From Candidatus Tepidiaquacellales bacterium OLB4/UTCHB1 (lineage in GTDB: Bacteria > Bacteroidota > Ignavibacteria > Tepidaquicellales > Tepidaquicellaceae), in NCBI GenBank assembly GCA_002050165.1, contig MWSW01000014.1, forward strand, positions 145,371-209,370: a stretch of 64,000 bases of DNA, read 5' to 3'. Within the stretch, counting starts at the first letter, position 1. Each line of letters starts with the position of its first letter. Shown here piece by piece: positions 9,678 to 19,740 of the stretch. The notes under the pieces are model-generated. The model saw only the letters and a program-made list of their open reading frames with translations, was not told where the DNA came from and did no database searches. Made by a program: the position numbers and the translations under genes.

Positions 9678-12600
9678 ATGAGACATTTAATACTAACAGC
9701 AATCTCAATTGTTTTATTTACAGCAAACTTCATTTATTCTCAAGTAACGATTAAACTCAACCAACCGCCTCCAAATCAACTAAACATTGCGGATTTGTGG
9801 ACATTTACGCTCTTTAATAGCTCAGATGAAAATTTGGAGGTTTACCTTAAAGGAACGGCAGTTGAAGAAAAAGACGGCTTAATCGCTACAGGCAAGACGG
9901 TAAACATTACACTTAAAGCAAAAGAGACAAAGAATATGAAAGTTTCTGATTTGCCAAAAACACCGGAAATAGATTACACTGCAAAAAACCCAAAATATAA
10001 AGAATCTCTTATACGACAGGGAAAATTTCCTGCGGGCAGTTATGAAATTTGCGTAAATGTATTTTCCTCGGGAATAAACGAAGAACTTGGAAGTGACTGT
10101 ATAAATCAGGAAGTTCAGGAATCGGGAATATTATCGTTAATAAATCCTTCGGATGGTCAGGAAATTGACAAAAAGATGTCCTTAATATTCACCTGGTCAT
10201 ACAGCGGCAAGATGCCCGACGGCGGATATACATTGAAGATAGTAGAAATGAAGAAAGGACAAACACCCGAAGGAGCGATGGAAAGAAACAAGGCATTTTT
10301 TGAAAAAGAAGAGATAAAGGCAACGGCATTTTCGTATCCGCTTAATGCTCCGAAGTTTGAGGAAGGAAAGAGTTATGCGTGGGGAGTGAAGAGTGGGGAA
10401 GTGAAGAGTGAGGTGTGGGGATTTTCAAGAAGTATAGATTCAATCACATTATTTTGCAACAATCCTGATCCTGATTTTTGTCCTGGCAATTATTTCATGA
10501 ATGGTAATTTTGAAGAAATAACAGGAGATCCGAATGCGAACACCGACCAAGATATTAATTTAGCTACTGGCTGGAGAGCGATGTGGGGCAATAGTTCTTT
10601 AGCTGACTTACATTGCACAAATGGTTCTAAATCAACAGGAACAGCTCCGACACCAAATTCTAATATCTATGCTGGAATGTGGATTGAAAACACAACAACT
10701 ACAAATACTACATCGAATACTTACAGGGAAGGCATGTATAATAAGTTAGAAACACCCATCTCAAGAACGCCTATTAGAACGTATTCATTTAATTTCAACA
10801 TAGCTAATGCGCAACTGACAAGTGATGAACCTGTAAGCATTGGTATTTATGGGGTATATAACCCAGATACTGTGCTAGCTGCTACACCAACTGGTTCTAA
10901 TGCGAATCCAACAAATGTTAATTTGTGGACAAGTGCTGATCCTTCGGTAGAGGTTGTTCTATTGGGTATTATAACCACCCCAGTTTCTTTTACAAATACT
11001 TGGTCAGCACAAAGCATTTCATTCAACTCCAGTATTTTACCGAGCAATGGAATAACACACATAATGATAACAGCAGATGATAATGCTAGACCTTCCAGCT
11101 ATAGAAAGATATATATCAATTTCGATGATTTTTGTATGAGGGAAAGTGAAATTCAATCTGATCCGTGTGATTCATTTTCTGCGGAAATATTTTCTAATGT
11201 TGTTCAATCAGGTTGTTGCTGGAGCCTAAACTTGCAACACCCACAAAACACTTCAGATGTCAGAGCTATAAAGATTTTCCCATTATCACCAACGACTTTT
11301 ATAACTTCTTCAGTGATTATAAATAGTTCATCTGTTTTTGCGAATACCATAAATTCAAACCTTATTGAAATACTTCCGAATTATCCGAATGTAACTTTTC
11401 CTCCCGGAACGATGAACGATGTATTATCATATTGCTTGAATTTTATGAATTCACCTCAGCAAATGGTTATTAGTTGGATGGGCGGACAAAATAATGACAG
11501 CGTTATCTGTTCCGATACTGTAGAAAGTTATTGTGAGATTCCATGTGTTATACCTGATTCGGTTGATGTAGAATGCGATGGAGATAATTATAATATTGAA
11601 TATTCATTTACAAATATTTCACATTTTCCGTTTGATAGCATTGAATATACAGTTTTAAGTCCAACTGGAATTACTGTTGCACCATCTTTATTTAATCTTT
11701 CTCCAGATGTATCACCAAGTAATACTGGCAGTGCAGAATTTAGTATTACCGGCGCACAACCAAATACTCAGGTTTGTGTACAAATGAAGTACATAAGTCC
11801 AGATACCTGCTGCTGGTGTTTTGACACTTTATGTATTTTAATACCTGAGTGTATTTGTGATACAACAACACTGGACGCAAATCTCAAAAATGAGGATCCA
11901 TATAATTGTTGCTACGATGTAACAATAAAAAATTTAAATGTTAATAATTTCGATCAATTGCAATTGGAGACTTTAGACCCCGGGGTTTTCTTTAGAGAGC
12001 GAACAATGAGTGCCGGTTGGGTCGGTAGCGCTGTTCCATCAGTTTCTCCTACTCTTGTTAACATATTTAAAACTCCGGTATGGACAACACCTGTTCCCAA
12101 CGGAAACAATATTTCTTTATTGAATTTTTGTTTAGGCGGTTACTCTACATCACCACAAACTTTAGTTTTGAGGTGGATAAGAAATGATTCGATTATGTGT
12201 ACCGATACTTTAAAAACAAACTGTATACCGCCACCACCTACGAGCGATACGTGTGCTCAAATTTTCAATGATACCCTGATATGTAATTCTGATGGTACAT
12301 TTACATATAATTTCCAAGTATTAAATTCCGCAACGTGGATTGCACAGGGTTTAAAGTTAAGTGTTTCTACGCCTACCGGTCTAACCATTACACCTTCAGA
12401 CTTCAATGTAAACATATTACCAGGTGGGGTATCACCAGTTTTATCCACGAATATTAGCGGAGTAACCCCTAATTCGAATATCTGTTTTAAGGTTGGCCTT
12501 TATGATCATACAGAAGCATGGAGCAACTGTTGTTTTTCAGATGATTATTGTTTAACTGTGCCACTTTGTGGCTCTTTCGACTGCAACTTTGATATTAAAA

Positions 12601-14453
12601 TTGATTCAATTACTTGTAAAGAAATAAATCCAACAGGAAATCCATCGTATAAGGTTTGGTCAAGTATTAACAATTTAACCGGGGGATCTGCGTTAATCCA
12701 GAAAGTAGTTCCAAATACTTTTGTTACAAATCCTTCCTCCACGCTTCTTAATCCCGGGCTTAATAATTTCAGCTTTACTTATTCGGGTCCTCAAGTAAAT
12801 CCGTTATGTTTTGTTTTTAAAGTTATAAGGCCTGATCTACCTTCGGATACGTGCGAGTTTAAAGTTTGCGGGAAATTACCGGACTGCAAACCAACCGAGT
12901 GTGAGTGTGGAAACTGGAAAGATGGTAATACAATAAACGTAACTATAAACGGGAAAAAATCTAAGGTTGAATGTAATTCAACAATAACAGGAAAATTGAA
13001 TGATCAGTTTAGTTTTAGTTTACCAACTTATTCCTGTAAATCCAATTGTGAGACATCATACTTATGGACAATAAAAGGTGATGAAGTAACGCCACCGATC
13101 ATTATTAACGGAACCGGACAAATTGCCAATCATTTGTTTAATACCCCCGGCACATATATTCTAAATTATGATGTGTTTTGTGGCAACAGAAAATGTGATT
13201 CCTGTCGAATAATAATAAATATTGAACCACCTGACAAATGTAAATGCGGCGAGTGGATTAACATGAATTATTCTATTGAAACAACAAACCCAATACTTAA
13301 AGCCGATGATTTAAAGAAAAAGCTAAACTGCAACGATACGATTTCACTAAAAAAGCCAACTAACATTTCAATAAATTACGGGTACGCCTGTATCCCTAAG
13401 GACTGTAAATCATCAATTCATTGGAAAGTAGAAGGTCCAATTTCCGGCAATGGCATTGGAAATAGTGGATTTCATTTTAATTTTTCTTCTCCCGGAATAT
13501 ACAGTGTAATATTAAGCGCAGATTGCAATGGGAAAAGTTGTCCACCTTGTACTTTGGTCGTGAAGGTGGAAAAAAAACCTACCGGTTGTGACTGTTTAGG
13601 TTGGGAGGGGAATTCAGTAACATTAAGTAACAATGGTCAAATTCACTCCATAAATTTCGGTAGTACTTTCTCACAAACACTTGCAGCGGGATCTTACACC
13701 GTTTCAGCTCCTAACTATAATTGCGGTGATCCTCATTGTATGAGAAAATACACTTACAGAATAACCAAGAATGATGTTGATATCACACTCCCAAATTCTT
13801 ATGGACAATCTTTTAGTTTCAATTTCGCTGGTCCAATTTTGTTTCCCGTAAAATACAAAATTCAATTTTTTGTGTATTGCAATCCTCCGGGTTCTCTTTG
13901 TGGTGAGAGCGAAGTTACATTCTGGGTAAGAAAATCTTTTAAGCCAATTGATCTGGGAAAACTTCAATTGTTAAACTTAGGGGTTAAAAACCCAAATGTA
14001 TCACCAACATTATTTAATCCTAATTCTTCATTACGCCCGGATTTTAAATGGGAGAATTCAGGTGGTTCAAATAATATTAAATTGTTTCGCCTGATTGAAA
14101 TCGCACAAAAAGACGGACTAACAAATTTAGCTGATATTGAAAATGAACTAGTTAACAAAGTGCCATACTTTGAAGTTAACACGGCAACTGAATCTCTTAA
14201 TTACCCATCAAGTTTTCCTGATTTAATTAAAGGTGAAATTTATTTATGGATTGTTTATGAGATTAATAAAAATGGTGAAACAACTTTGCTTGATGGAGGA
14301 ATTTTTCAAGCAGGAAATACAACTGAGCATAAATTTTCAGACTCGTGTGAGGAATGTGAATACAAATGTCAAGGTGGCAGATGTTTTGAATTCAAAGAGG
14401 GATGTATTTGTATAACAAGGTTGCAAAGGGATTTTGAAAAAAATGATTATTAA
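9678..14453 (+). CDS. Giant secreted cysteine-rich modular protein with TANFOR-like N-terminal module
   Basis: A 1591-aa exported protein. Residues 1-21 are a signal peptide ending NFIYSQ. Residues 22-255 form a module (QPPPNQLNIADLWTFTLFN, then FPAGSYEICVNVFSSG, then an FN3-like half from LIFTWSYSG to SYAWGVKSGE). From memory it resembles the TANFOR domain of Bacteroidota surface proteins. Residues 260-500 resemble a jelly-roll/carbohydrate-binding fold (NGNFE...W...YAGMWIE). Residues 500-1070 hold alternating cysteine-rich repeats (CCW, CCY, CCWC and NCCF motifs), and residues 1075-1420 hold three further CxCGxW modules. A second FxW...YLW half-module follows, then a cysteine-dense tail (CEECEYKCQGG). 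No T9SS tail is visible. A paralogous N-terminal module starts the next gene 15 bp downstream. Ligand and function unknown. Confidence 0.85.
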   Translation: MRHLILTAISIVLFTANFIYSQVTIKLNQPPPNQLNIADLWTFTLFNSSDENLEVYLKGTAVEEKDGLIATGKTVNITLKAKETKNMKVSDLPKTPEIDYTAKNPKYKESLIRQGKFPAGSYEICVNVFSSGINEELGSDCINQEVQESGILSLINPSDGQEIDKKMSLIFTWSYSGKMPDGGYTLKIVEMKKGQTPEGAMERNKAFFEKEEIKATAFSYPLNAPKFEEGKSYAWGVKSGEVKSEVWGFSRSIDSITLFCNNPDPDFCPGNYFMNGNFEEITGDPNANTDQDINLATGWRAMWGNSSLADLHCTNGSKSTGTAPTPNSNIYAGMWIENTTTTNTTSNTYREGMYNKLETPISRTPIRTYSFNFNIANAQLTSDEPVSIGIYGVYNPDTVLAATPTGSNANPTNVNLWTSADPSVEVVLLGIITTPVSFTNTWSAQSISFNSSILPSNGITHIMITADDNARPSSYRKIYINFDDFCMRESEIQSDPCDSFSAEIFSNVVQSGCCWSLNLQHPQNTSDVRAIKIFPLSPTTFITSSVIINSSSVFANTINSNLIEILPNYPNVTFPPGTMNDVLSYCLNFMNSPQQMVISWMGGQNNDSVICSDTVESYCEIPCVIPDSVDVECDGDNYNIEYSFTNISHFPFDSIEYTVLSPTGITVAPSLFNLSPDVSPSNTGSAEFSITGAQPNTQVCVQMKYISPDTCCWCFDTLCILIPECICDTTTLDANLKNEDPYNCCYDVTIKNLNVNNFDQLQLETLDPGVFFRERTMSAGWVGSAVPSVSPTLVNIFKTPVWTTPVPNGNNISLLNFCLGGYSTSPQTLVLRWIRNDSIMCTDTLKTNCIPPPPTSDTCAQIFNDTLICNSDGTFTYNFQVLNSATWIAQGLKLSVSTPTGLTITPSDFNVNILPGGVSPVLSTNISGVTPNSNICFKVGLYDHTEAWSNCCFSDDYCLTVPLCGSFDCNFDIKIDSITCKEINPTGNPSYKVWSSINNLTGGSALIQKVVPNTFVTNPSSTLLNPGLNNFSFTYSGPQVNPLCFVFKVIRPDLPSDTCEFKVCGKLPDCKPTECECGNWKDGNTINVTINGKKSKVECNSTITGKLNDQFSFSLPTYSCKSNCETSYLWTIKGDEVTPPIIINGTGQIANHLFNTPGTYILNYDVFCGNRKCDSCRIIINIEPPDKCKCGEWINMNYSIETTNPILKADDLKKKLNCNDTISLKKPTNISINYGYACIPKDCKSSIHWKVEGPISGNGIGNSGFHFNFSSPGIYSVILSADCNGKSCPPCTLVVKVEKKPTGCDCLGWEGNSVTLSNNGQIHSINFGSTFSQTLAAGSYTVSAPNYNCGDPHCMRKYTYRITKNDVDITLPNSYGQSFSFNFAGPILFPVKYKIQFFVYCNPPGSLCGESEVTFWVRKSFKPIDLGKLQLLNLGVKNPNVSPTLFNPNSSLRPDFKWENSGGSNNIKLFRLIEIAQKDGLTNLADIENELVNKVPYFEVNTATESLNYPSSFPDLIKGEIYLWIVYEINKNGETTLLDGGIFQAGNTTEHKFSDSCEECEYKCQGGRCFEFKEGCICITRLQRDFEKNDY
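11170..12890 (+). repeat. Alternating cysteine-rich A/B protein repeats
   Basis: Two types of about 100-125-residue modules alternate inside the giant secreted protein. A modules (about 11170-11543 and 11857-12250) run from GCCW or NCCYD to an FCL...PQ...W...CTDT-type ending. B modules (about 11547-11857 and 12256-12574, with a weaker third to 12890) run from a C.SDG or C.GDN start through TPTG or SPTG, a VSP turn and ISGVTPNSN-type strands to CCF or CCWC and a final P.C. They are related at the protein level but diverged at the DNA level. Confidence 0.7.
12895..13940 (+). repeat. Three tandem CxCGxW-type PKD-like protein modules
   Basis: Three successive modules of about 115 residues begin CECGNW, CKCGEW and CDCLGW, near 12899, 13239 and 13584. 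Each continues through a Y.C....C strand pair, an aromatic-rich strand and a PGTY- or PGIY-like turn to a second cysteine pair (CDSC, CPPC, or a variant in the third). The order resembles PKD-like beta-sandwiches stabilised by disulfides. Confidence 0.68.
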
Positions 14454-14468
14454 AAAAAACTACTAATC

Positions 14469-17036
14469 ATGAAAACCTTGATTTTTTTTACATTCATATT
14501 ATTGATGAATATAACTAATTCAGTTAATTCACAAGTTCAGGTCATTCTTGATCAACCACCTCCATTCCAATTCAAAACTGAAGACTTATGGAAAGTAACA
14601 CTTGTAAACCCAGGGAATGCTGAACAAGTTTATTTATACGGGACGGTAGAAAGTTCTTCTGTATTATTATTAGAAGCAAAAACCGGAATGTTTAATATGC
14701 CAAGCGGAATTAAACGGGTTACTGCGAGTGAACTTAGTCCTGTTGATGTTACAAAATATTCAGACGAAGTTGATCGAACTCTGACCAAAACAGGTTCATT
14801 TCAAACAGGCGTATATAGTATATGTGTTCACGTTTTTTCCGCTTCAACAAATGTAGAACTGGGTTCAACCTGCGCAAATTTTGAAATACTCAATATTTCT
14901 GAACCGGAGCTTATTTTCCCAAGCGACGGAGAAGTAGTTAGAGAACTGCAACCAACATTCAATTGGTTACCACCAACACCCTCGCCGGGGAATAACTCTT
15001 TGAGTTATGAAATCATAATTAAGGAAATCCTTGAAAGGCAAACCGGTATTTCTGCAATGTCTTCAAATCAAAATTATTTCTCGAAAAAAAATATCATGGC
15101 AAATGTCTTCCAATACCCGCTTGCAGCTTTTAAACTAATAAGCGGTAATAAATATGCCTGGATGGTTAGAACTTATATCAACAATACTCTTTATAATGAA
15201 AGCGAGGTTTATGAATTTAGTTATCAAAGCCCGTTTAAAGATGTTGGCGAAATAAACGATTCTCTGAGAAGTTCAATTTCCTCATCTAAGATTAATGACT
15301 ATAATGAGATTGAAGAATTCGAAAATACAATTAAAAATGATATTCGGATTAAACAAAAAGAAAGCACATTTGCAAATAATTCTGTAAAGATAAATTTTTT
15401 CAGAAAAAATATCCCGGTACTAGAATATTCGTCGGAAACAAAACCATTCGAGTTTAAATATGATTTAAATTCTGAATTCAAACTTTTAAATAAAACTCCT
15501 GTCGGATCAGATTTAAATCACAATATTCTCAACGTAGAATTTATTCCACGTTTTATATTTTTCGGATTACCTGTTTCATTAAATCTTTACTTTGATAACC
15601 AACAGGATGAATTAAAACAAAACATCAATAGTTTTGCATTTCTATTTGACCTGGAAACCTGGAAAGACAAGCTGAAAGAGGATGCATTAAATAAGAGCAA
15701 AGAAAAAATGGGCTCGTTGTTGAAAATAATAAATAACTTCAAAACGATAGGTTTGGGCGAAATTTATCCTAATTATTCTAAATACTCTTTAAACGGTACA
15801 AAACTTACTGGTGCAGATTTCGAGTTTAATCCGGGAATTTTTTACTTTGCAATCTCAGGTTTAAAGAATTTGGATGCTATAGAGAAGCAGAGTTTCCGAA
15901 GATACCTCGCAGCGGGAAGAACTGGGGTGGGTTCGAAGGATGGTTCTCACTTCCATCTTACATTCCTCAAAGCATGGGACAAAGAAAACTCTATTTCTGA
16001 TTACGGAAATATTACTCCAAAAGAAAATATCGTAATGGGTACTTCTGGAAAGATAAGATTATTTAATGATATGTTGGAAATTGGTGGAGAAATTTACGGT
16101 TCAATTTTTACAAGGGACATAACCGCTCAAGACTTAGTTATCGAGGATTTTCCTTCAATTTTAAATAATTTGATTAGTCCGAAAATTAGTACTCAGTTTG
16201 ACTATTTGTATGAGGCGGGCGTAAAATTCAAGAATTCCGAATCTGGGACAAAAATTGAACTTAGCTTAAAATCAATCGGACCAGGTTATGTTTCACTCGG
16301 ATCTCCGGGATTGCGGAACGACTTAAGTTCAATAAAATTTTTATTAAACCAAACATTCTTAAATAAACTAATACAAGGTGAGATAACAGTTGAAAAAGAA
16401 CAAAATAACATTGCTAATCTTAATAGAACAACAAGCAAAATTTTGAAAATGGGCTTTAGTTTAAAGCTAAACTTCAAAAATATACCTTACATCATCTTAA
16501 ATTATAAACCTTTCTTCTCATCGAATAATGATGCGGCCGATTCGATAAAACTCGAATCTAACGCGAATATATTTACATTAATGACTGGAATAAATGGTGC
16601 TACTGAATTTTACAACAACTCTGCAAGTTTTATGGTAAATTTCCAAAACAGTAATACTAAAGATGGGTCTAACGATTTTAGTATATTGACATTGTTGTTT
16701 AATGATAATTTAACTTTTCTGAAGTCTCCTTTCAGTATTGGCGGGAGTTTATCATTTACTAATAAATCGGGAATCATTAAATCAACCTCATTTGCTCTGG
16801 ACATGTATGGCGTTTACACAATCTCAGATGCCTGGAGTAATACATTCGGGTTAACTTTTTCTGAAGAAAGAAAATTAAACAACAAGAAAAGCCTGTATTT
16901 CATTAGTAATCTGACTCTTGAAGATCTGTTTAAATTTGGTTTCTCGATTGAACAAAGTTTTTATAGGGAAAGTGTGTTCGAATACGGAAACTCAGATGAT
17001 TTATTTTTGAAATTAAATTTCTCAAGATCGTTTTAA
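14469..17036 (+). CDS. Exported protein: TANFOR-like N-terminal module plus putative outer-membrane beta-barrel
   Basis: An 855-aa protein starting at ATG 14469, 15 bp after the giant protein and surely in its operon. Residues 1-22 are a signal peptide (ending NSVNSQ). Residues 23-260 repeat the neighbour's N-terminal module: QPPPFQFKTEDLWKVTLVN, then FQTGVYSICVHVFSAS, then FNWLPPTP, then NKYAWMVRTY. A charged linker follows to about residue 300. The remaining 550 residues are rich in alternating hydrophobic/polar strands and end LFLKLNFSRSF, with the terminal aromatic usual for outer-membrane barrels. I infer an outer-membrane partner for the upstream secreted protein. The barrel family was not recognised and no T9SS tail is present. 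Confidence 0.8.
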   Translation: MKTLIFFTFILLMNITNSVNSQVQVILDQPPPFQFKTEDLWKVTLVNPGNAEQVYLYGTVESSSVLLLEAKTGMFNMPSGIKRVTASELSPVDVTKYSDEVDRTLTKTGSFQTGVYSICVHVFSASTNVELGSTCANFEILNISEPELIFPSDGEVVRELQPTFNWLPPTPSPGNNSLSYEIIIKEILERQTGISAMSSNQNYFSKKNIMANVFQYPLAAFKLISGNKYAWMVRTYINNTLYNESEVYEFSYQSPFKDVGEINDSLRSSISSSKINDYNEIEEFENTIKNDIRIKQKESTFANNSVKINFFRKNIPVLEYSSETKPFEFKYDLNSEFKLLNKTPVGSDLNHNILNVEFIPRFIFFGLPVSLNLYFDNQQDELKQNINSFAFLFDLETWKDKLKEDALNKSKEKMGSLLKIINNFKTIGLGEIYPNYSKYSLNGTKLTGADFEFNPGIFYFAISGLKNLDAIEKQSFRRYLAAGRTGVGSKDGSHFHLTFLKAWDKENSISDYGNITPKENIVMGTSGKIRLFNDMLEIGGEIYGSIFTRDITAQDLVIEDFPSILNNLISPKISTQFDYLYEAGVKFKNSESGTKIELSLKSIGPGYVSLGSPGLRNDLSSIKFLLNQTFLNKLIQGEITVEKEQNNIANLNRTTSKILKMGFSLKLNFKNIPYIILNYKPFFSSNNDAADSIKLESNANIFTLMTGINGATEFYNNSASFMVNFQNSNTKDGSNDFSILTLLFNDNLTFLKSPFSIGGSLSFTNKSGIIKSTSFALDMYGVYTISDAWSNTFGLTFSEERKLNNKKSLYFISNLTLEDLFKFGFSIEQSFYRESVFEYGNSDDLFLKLNFSRSF

Positions 17037-17237
17037 CTTTTGCAGCAACAATATTGAGAGACTACCAGTACAATTATGGACTTTAAAGGTCAATATTAAG
17101 TATTCTTGTTTGAAATAACCTTTCCTCGAAATCATTTTCACGCCCAATATTTTAAATCTGTTATTATTTCCGCAGAATTTGATTTAAATCATTATCAATT
17201 GAGATTGGGTTTTATTATCTTCGTATAAAAAAGTTTA

Positions 17238-18713
17238 GTGAAAAGAGTAAAGAAATATTTTGTTGTATCGGTGTTATCTTTCATAGTTTACACTTTTGCA
17301 TTTTGGTTTCAGGGATGTGAACAGGATTTTCTGTTACCCGAAAATGTAGTCAGATTTCCCGTTGCGATTGAAACAGAGCTCAATGCATCCGGTTGCAATG
17401 CTACCTCTTGCCACAATAATGAAGATCAGGCCGGTGGTTTAAATCTTGAAGATTGGACAAAAACAATGAACGGTACAAAAAACGGCGCAATCATCGTTCC
17501 CTATTCAAGTTTCTGGTCACACTTCACAGCAATTATAAATTCAGATACAAATGTTGCGCCTGTAAAATCCTTACTGAACCCGGAACTCGACCAGTTTCAC
17601 AAACTTTCACCGGAGAAAGTTGAATTCTTTATGAACTACATTGACGATGGGGCAAAAGATGTCAACGGTAATGTTGCGCATACGAGTATCAGTAAAAAAC
17701 TTTTCATTACAAACGAAGGTTCTGACCTTTTAGCAGTCATTGATCCAGACAGATTTTTATTAACAAGGCTTGTAAAACTTGACGATGCACAACAATTAAA
17801 AGCACCTCATTACGTCATTGCCGATAAAGCAAAAGACTTTGTATATGTAAGTATGATTTCCGGTGGACAGATTTTAAAAATTGATGCAAATTATCCATAC
17901 ACAATCCTTGGTGCCGCAAACGTCGGCGATAACCCTGCTCACATTGCAATCTCACCCGATGGAACAACAGGGTTTGTTACTAATTACAACGTAGCGGGAG
18001 TTGAAAGAGACATCAGGAAGTTCAATACCGCAACAATGCAGGTTACAGACACTCTGTCCGATATCAGGATGACAGCAACTCACGGGATTGTGATTTCATC
18101 CGATGGTCAATACATTTACACAACAGCAAGCCATGGTGAATGGGTTTTCAAAATAAGTACAGCTGAACTAGAAATTGAATATGCAGTACCAATGTCTCCG
18201 CAGGTTCCGCCTAACGGCAACGGAACCGGTTTAATCAGACCATTCGATAAAAAACTTTCACCGGACGGAAATTATTTATTCGTCTGTTGCATCGGGCCTG
18301 CAAATACAACCGACAATGGTGTTGTTAAGGTTTACAAATCTTCCGATTTACAGTTTGTGCGCGATATTGAAGTCGGACGTTCACCATTACTTTTATCGTT
18401 CACACCTGACGGTCAGCAGTTATGGGTATGCAACAGGAACTCAAACAGTGTTAGCGTTATTGATGTTGCGACACAAACGGTAATACGAACGATACCGAAC
18501 GTCGGGCTTCAACCACATGGAATAGTTTTCAGTCCTGATGGTCAGTATGCTTTCATATCAAATGAATCGCTTGAGGGTTTTAACGGGCATCACCCGTTGG
18601 TCAGTAGCACAAGCATCGGTGTTAACTCAATCATCAGAACTTCAGATTACACAGTATTACAACAGGTAATTGAAACCGGTTCAGTACCAGCTGGAATAAT
18701 ACTATTGGATTAA
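17238..18713 (+). CDS. Lipoprotein with CX4CH cytochrome-like motif and YVTN beta-propeller
   Basis: A 491-aa protein with a GTG start at 17238. The N-terminal hydrophobic segment leads to FQGC (Cys27), a likely lipobox. Residues 53-59 read CNATSCH, a CX4CH motif followed by GGLNLE; this is the pattern of cytochrome-like modules at the start of surface beta-propeller proteins. From about residue 145 to the end are YVTN/YncE-type propeller blades (LFITNEGSDLLAVID, ISPDGTTGFVTN, LSPDGNYLFV, VCNRNSNSVSVIDV). It could be a periplasmic or outer-surface redox or metabolite-binding protein. It is followed 7 bp later by a putative outer-membrane protein, suggesting a two-gene unit. Haem attachment is inferred from the motif only. 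Confidence 0.78.
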   Translation: MKRVKKYFVVSVLSFIVYTFAFWFQGCEQDFLLPENVVRFPVAIETELNASGCNATSCHNNEDQAGGLNLEDWTKTMNGTKNGAIIVPYSSFWSHFTAIINSDTNVAPVKSLLNPELDQFHKLSPEKVEFFMNYIDDGAKDVNGNVAHTSISKKLFITNEGSDLLAVIDPDRFLLTRLVKLDDAQQLKAPHYVIADKAKDFVYVSMISGGQILKIDANYPYTILGAANVGDNPAHIAISPDGTTGFVTNYNVAGVERDIRKFNTATMQVTDTLSDIRMTATHGIVISSDGQYIYTTASHGEWVFKISTAELEIEYAVPMSPQVPPNGNGTGLIRPFDKKLSPDGNYLFVCCIGPANTTDNGVVKVYKSSDLQFVRDIEVGRSPLLLSFTPDGQQLWVCNRNSNSVSVIDVATQTVIRTIPNVGLQPHGIVFSPDGQYAFISNESLEGFNGHHPLVSSTSIGVNSIIRTSDYTVLQQVIETGSVPAGIILLD

Positions 18714-18720
18714 AAAAAAT

Positions 18721-19611
18721 ATGGTTAAACAGATTTTCATAATTTCTCTTTTGATTTTAATATCGAAGAATTCCTCAGCTCAGGAATTGTACATTAATTC
18801 ACCTGCAGCAGCAAACATATCAAAAGGCCGCATGGAGCTCAGAAACACGGTTGAGAGTTTTCGTAATTTTAATTATTTCTACAATTCAATCGAGGTGAAT
18901 TACGGTGTAACCGGAAATCTCTCCATGTATAATAAAGTTGATTACACCTTTAACGAAGGTTACAAATTTGTAGGTAGTTACGAGCAAGCGTTCAGGTATA
19001 GATTTTGGGATATTGACAAAAAACATCAGCACATAAGATTTGCGTTACAATCAGGATTCAGGATGCCGTTTGATCCTGTATCTGTATCGGGTGATAATAT
19101 TGAATACGAACTGCATCCCGGTCACGTTGTACAATTTCTTTCTGGTGCCGATAACCTTACCGTACCGTTAATCGACTTCTATGCAACGGATAACTTCACA
19201 TTTAAAAATAGCCTGATCGCCACAGGTCTTTTCGACAGGTTCTCATTAACTGCAGAGACCGGATATAATTTTAATTTTCCGAAGGAGCACTTCAGGTTCG
19301 GCAATTACTGGAACTGGGGACTCTCTGCCGGATATCTTTTATTGCCAACACAATACGACAGCTATAATGATGTGAATCTGAATTTGTACTTTGAGAATAA
19401 AGCGTACTTTTTTGAGAAAAACTCCTACCATGGAAACAAGTTAAGATACTCAGGAGGATTCAGGTACGTTGCGGGTTTTGGTGTACAAACTATTTTCTTC
19501 TCTTCACTTTTACTTGAGGCAATGTATGTAATACCGGTTCATTCAAATGAATATATTAAAGATGACACACGGTCATTACTGCTTAGCGTGAGATATCAGT
19601 TTTTCCTGTAG
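18721..19611 (+). CDS. Putative outer-membrane beta-barrel protein
   Basis: A 296-aa protein starting at ATG 18721, with a signal peptide (cleavage near SSAQ, residue 21). It is rich in aromatic, alternating strands (IEVNYGVTGNLSMYNKVDY, YRFWDID, FENKAYFFEKN) and ends LLLSVRYQFFL, as expected for a barrel of about 10-12 strands inserted in the outer membrane. No family was recognised. It directly follows the CX4CH/propeller lipoprotein and is probably co-transcribed, so the two may work together in the envelope. Confidence 0.72.
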   Translation: MVKQIFIISLLILISKNSSAQELYINSPAAANISKGRMELRNTVESFRNFNYFYNSIEVNYGVTGNLSMYNKVDYTFNEGYKFVGSYEQAFRYRFWDIDKKHQHIRFALQSGFRMPFDPVSVSGDNIEYELHPGHVVQFLSGADNLTVPLIDFYATDNFTFKNSLIATGLFDRFSLTAETGYNFNFPKEHFRFGNYWNWGLSAGYLLLPTQYDSYNDVNLNLYFENKAYFFEKNSYHGNKLRYSGGFRYVAGFGVQTIFFSSLLLEAMYVIPVHSNEYIKDDTRSLLLSVRYQFFL

Positions 19612-19740
19612 ATTTTGAATTATTAGATTTTAATAGAATCTTCATTTGAAGATATTGTTCACTTAAGTTTAAGCGGAAAATCAAAACTTTTCGGTTTAAA
19701 ATTAAAATTGAATAAAGTATTTTGACGTAAACTAATTTCG

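Noticed and set aside
19637..19653. Terminator after the outer-membrane protein gene
   Set aside because: ATCTTCA/TGAAGAT forms a short stem but has no T tract after it, so it was not called.
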